In this document: piece by piece, positions 3,870-5,030 of the stretch
How positions within the stretch are numbered: the stretch's first letter is position 1
Layout: every line of letters starts with the position of its first letter
Source: Planctomycetales bacterium
GTDB taxonomy: Bacteria; Planctomycetota; Planctomycetia; Pirellulales; UBA7805
Assembly (NCBI GenBank): GCA_011772275.1
Contig: WVZU01000370.1
Span: forward strand, 13,235-18,264
Direction of reading: 5' to 3'
DNA length: 5,030 nt
The notes under the pieces: generated by a model
What the model saw: the letters and a program-made list of their open reading frames with translations, nothing else
Databases searched by the model: none
Told to the model about the DNA's origin: nothing
Position numbers and translations under genes: made by a program

Positions 3870-5030
3870 GCGAGCTGCAGAAAGCTTTAACTCCGCGGGA
3901 GATTGTCGAACAGCTGGATCGCCATATTGTCGGTCAGGACGATGCCAAGCGGGCCGTGGCGGTAGCCATTCGCAACCGCTGGCGACGCCAACAGCTGTCG
4001 GAAGAAATGCGGGCCGAAGTGGCGCCCAAAAACATCCTCATGATCGGCCCCACGGGCGTGGGCAAAACCGAGATCGCGCGGCGGCTGGCCAGGCTGACTG
4101 GGGCCCCCTTCATCAAGGTGGAAGCGACCAAGTATACGGAAGTCGGGTATTACGGCCGCGACGTGGAGAGCATGATCCGCGAGCTGGTGGAAAATGCCAT
4201 CGCTCTGGTCCGCGAACGGGAACGCAGGCAGGTGGAAAGCGAGGCAAGGCGAAGGGTGGAGGACCGGCTGATCGATCTGCTGGCCCCGCCGCCAGCCAGT
4301 TTTGAGGTCGGAGCCGATAGCGGAAATTCCGCTGAACGGTACGAGCGAACTCGGGAAAAAATGCGAGCCATGTTGAAGACGGGGGAGATGGAAAACCGAC
4401 TTGTCGAGGTCAGCTCCGAGCAGAAGACCGTCCCGCTGATGTTCACCAACGTGGGTAGCGAACAGATGGATTTCGACCTGCAAGGCATGTTCGAAAAAAT
4501 CATGCCGAGGCATACGGTTCAGCGGAAACTGACCGTGGCCGAGGCGCGTGAGGTCTTGTTCGAAGAAGAATGCGAGGCGTTGATTAACCAGGACAAGGTG
4601 AATGCGCAGGCAATCGAACTGGCCGAAAATATCGGCATCGTTTTTTTGGATGAGCTGGACAAGGTTGTGGCCAGCGACAGCAGCCGCGGCGCCGACGTTT
4701 CGCGGCAGGGAGTCCAGCGGGACCTCCTGCCCATCGTCGAAGGTACCACTGTCCAGACCCGGTATGGAATGGTCCGGACCGATCACATCCTCTTCGTGGC
4801 CGCCGGCGCTTTTCACCGCGCCAGTCCCAGCGATCTGATGCCCGAACTGCAAGGGCGGTTCCCGATTCGCGTGGAACTGATGGACCTGGTCCAGGAAGAT
4901 TTTGTACGCATTCTTACCGAACCCAAGGGCGCGCTGACCAAACAATATACCGCCCTGATGGAGACCGAAAGGGTCAAGATCGAGTTCACCAAAGATGCGA
5001 TCGATGCCCTGGCCGAATACGCCTTCCACG
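3857..5030 (+). CDS. hslU: ATP-dependent protease ATPase subunit HslU (3' end outside window)
   Basis: AAA+ unfoldase that caps HslV, unfolds substrates and threads them into the peptidase chamber. The window holds 391 codons without a break; E. coli HslU is 443 aa, so about 50-60 residues, including sensor 2, are cut off. In order: N-terminal [17 protein letters not shown]; Walker A GPTGVGKT (64-71); pore loop GYYG (97-100, normally GYVG); charged inserted I-domain (about 111-245); Walker [10 protein letters not shown] (261-269); [15 protein letters not shown]; sensor-1 region [11 protein letters not shown]; and arginine finger R334 in [14 protein letters not shown] 3857 overlaps the hslV end by 13 nt and has GGAAG 7 nt upstream; GTG 3866 would give a GTGA overlap and a product three residues shorter. 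Identity is certain; only the pore-loop change is unusual. Confidence 0.97.
   Translation, partial: MPDVSELQKALTPREIVEQLDRHIVGQDDAKRAVAVAIRNRWRRQQLSEEMRAEVAPKNILMIGPTGVGKTEIARRLARLTGAPFIKVEATKYTEVGYYGRDVESMIRELVENAIALVRERERRQVESEARRRVEDRLIDLLAPPPASFEVGADSGNSAERYERTREKMRAMLKTGEMENRLVEVSSEQKTVPLMFTNVGSEQMDFDLQGMFEKIMPRHTVQRKLTVAEAREVLFEEECEALINQDKVNAQAIELAENIGIVFLDELDKVVASDSSRGADVSRQGVQRDLLPIVEGTTVQTRYGMVRTDHILFVAAGAFHRASPSDLMPELQGRFPIRVELMDLVQEDFVRILTEPKGALTKQYTALMETERVKIEFTKDAIDALAEYAFH

Noticed and set aside
3887..5029. Long minus-strand open frame of 380 codons opposite hslU
   Set aside because: It is the antisense shadow of hslU, whose plus-strand frame encodes Walker A, Walker B, pore loop and arginine finger. 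The minus-strand protein has no recognisable domain.
1..5030. CRISPR array, mobile element, toxin-antitoxin or defence system
   Set aside because: No regularly spaced repeats, transposase, terminal inverted repeats, integrase or paired small toxin/antitoxin genes are visible; all full genes are housekeeping types.

Overview
The window is a GC-rich bacterial chromosomal segment of housekeeping genes: ddl (5'-truncated) and ftsQ on the plus strand, csrA and an ISOC1/2-type isochorismatase-fold hydrolase on the minus strand, then hslV and hslU (3'-truncated) on the plus strand. I see no transposase, CRISPR array, tRNA or rRNA. Weak or absent Shine-Dalgarno sites, a ddl-ftsQ pair next to csrA, and the protein style fit a planctomycete (Pirellulales-like). 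This is an inference from general knowledge, not a database result.

Layout. 1-648: last ~215 codons of D-Ala-D-Ala ligase. 645-1553: a FtsQ/DivIB-like division protein, translationally coupled to ddl by an ATGA overlap. 1570-1782 (minus): the RNA-binding regulator CsrA, convergent with ftsQ across a 16-bp gap that holds an inverted repeat. 1783-2379: about 600 bp without a convincing gene. It holds a plausible csrA promoter, a csrA leader dense in GGA motifs, a separate plus-strand promoter-like element, several inverted repeats with mutually exclusive pairings, a possible 10-codon leader ORF and a terminator-like hairpin. Together these suggest an unannotated structured transcript of about 300 nt. 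2380-2931 (minus): cysteine hydrolase. 2932-3323: GC-rich non-coding DNA with a 2 x 20 bp tandem repeat. 3324-3869: HslV peptidase. 3857-5030: HslU AAA+ unfoldase, overlapping hslV by 13 nt and open at the window edge.

How the genes work together. Ddl makes the terminal dipeptide of the peptidoglycan precursor and FtsQ is a divisome membrane protein, so the left end is a remnant of a dcw-type cell wall/division cluster. HslV and HslU form the two-component ATP-dependent HslUV protease. CsrA is a post-transcriptional regulator whose own leader looks like a CsrA target.

Most interesting points. (1) This Ddl has Phe where E. coli DdlB has Tyr216, the residue that separates D-Ala-D-Ala ligases (Tyr) from depsipeptide D-Ala-D-Lac-capable ligases (Phe). 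It also has Cys where DdlB has Ser150. (2) The HslU pore loop reads GYYG instead of the usual GYVG. (3) Five GGA motifs lie within 25 nt of the csrA leader. (4) A possible non-coding transcript lies beside csrA.
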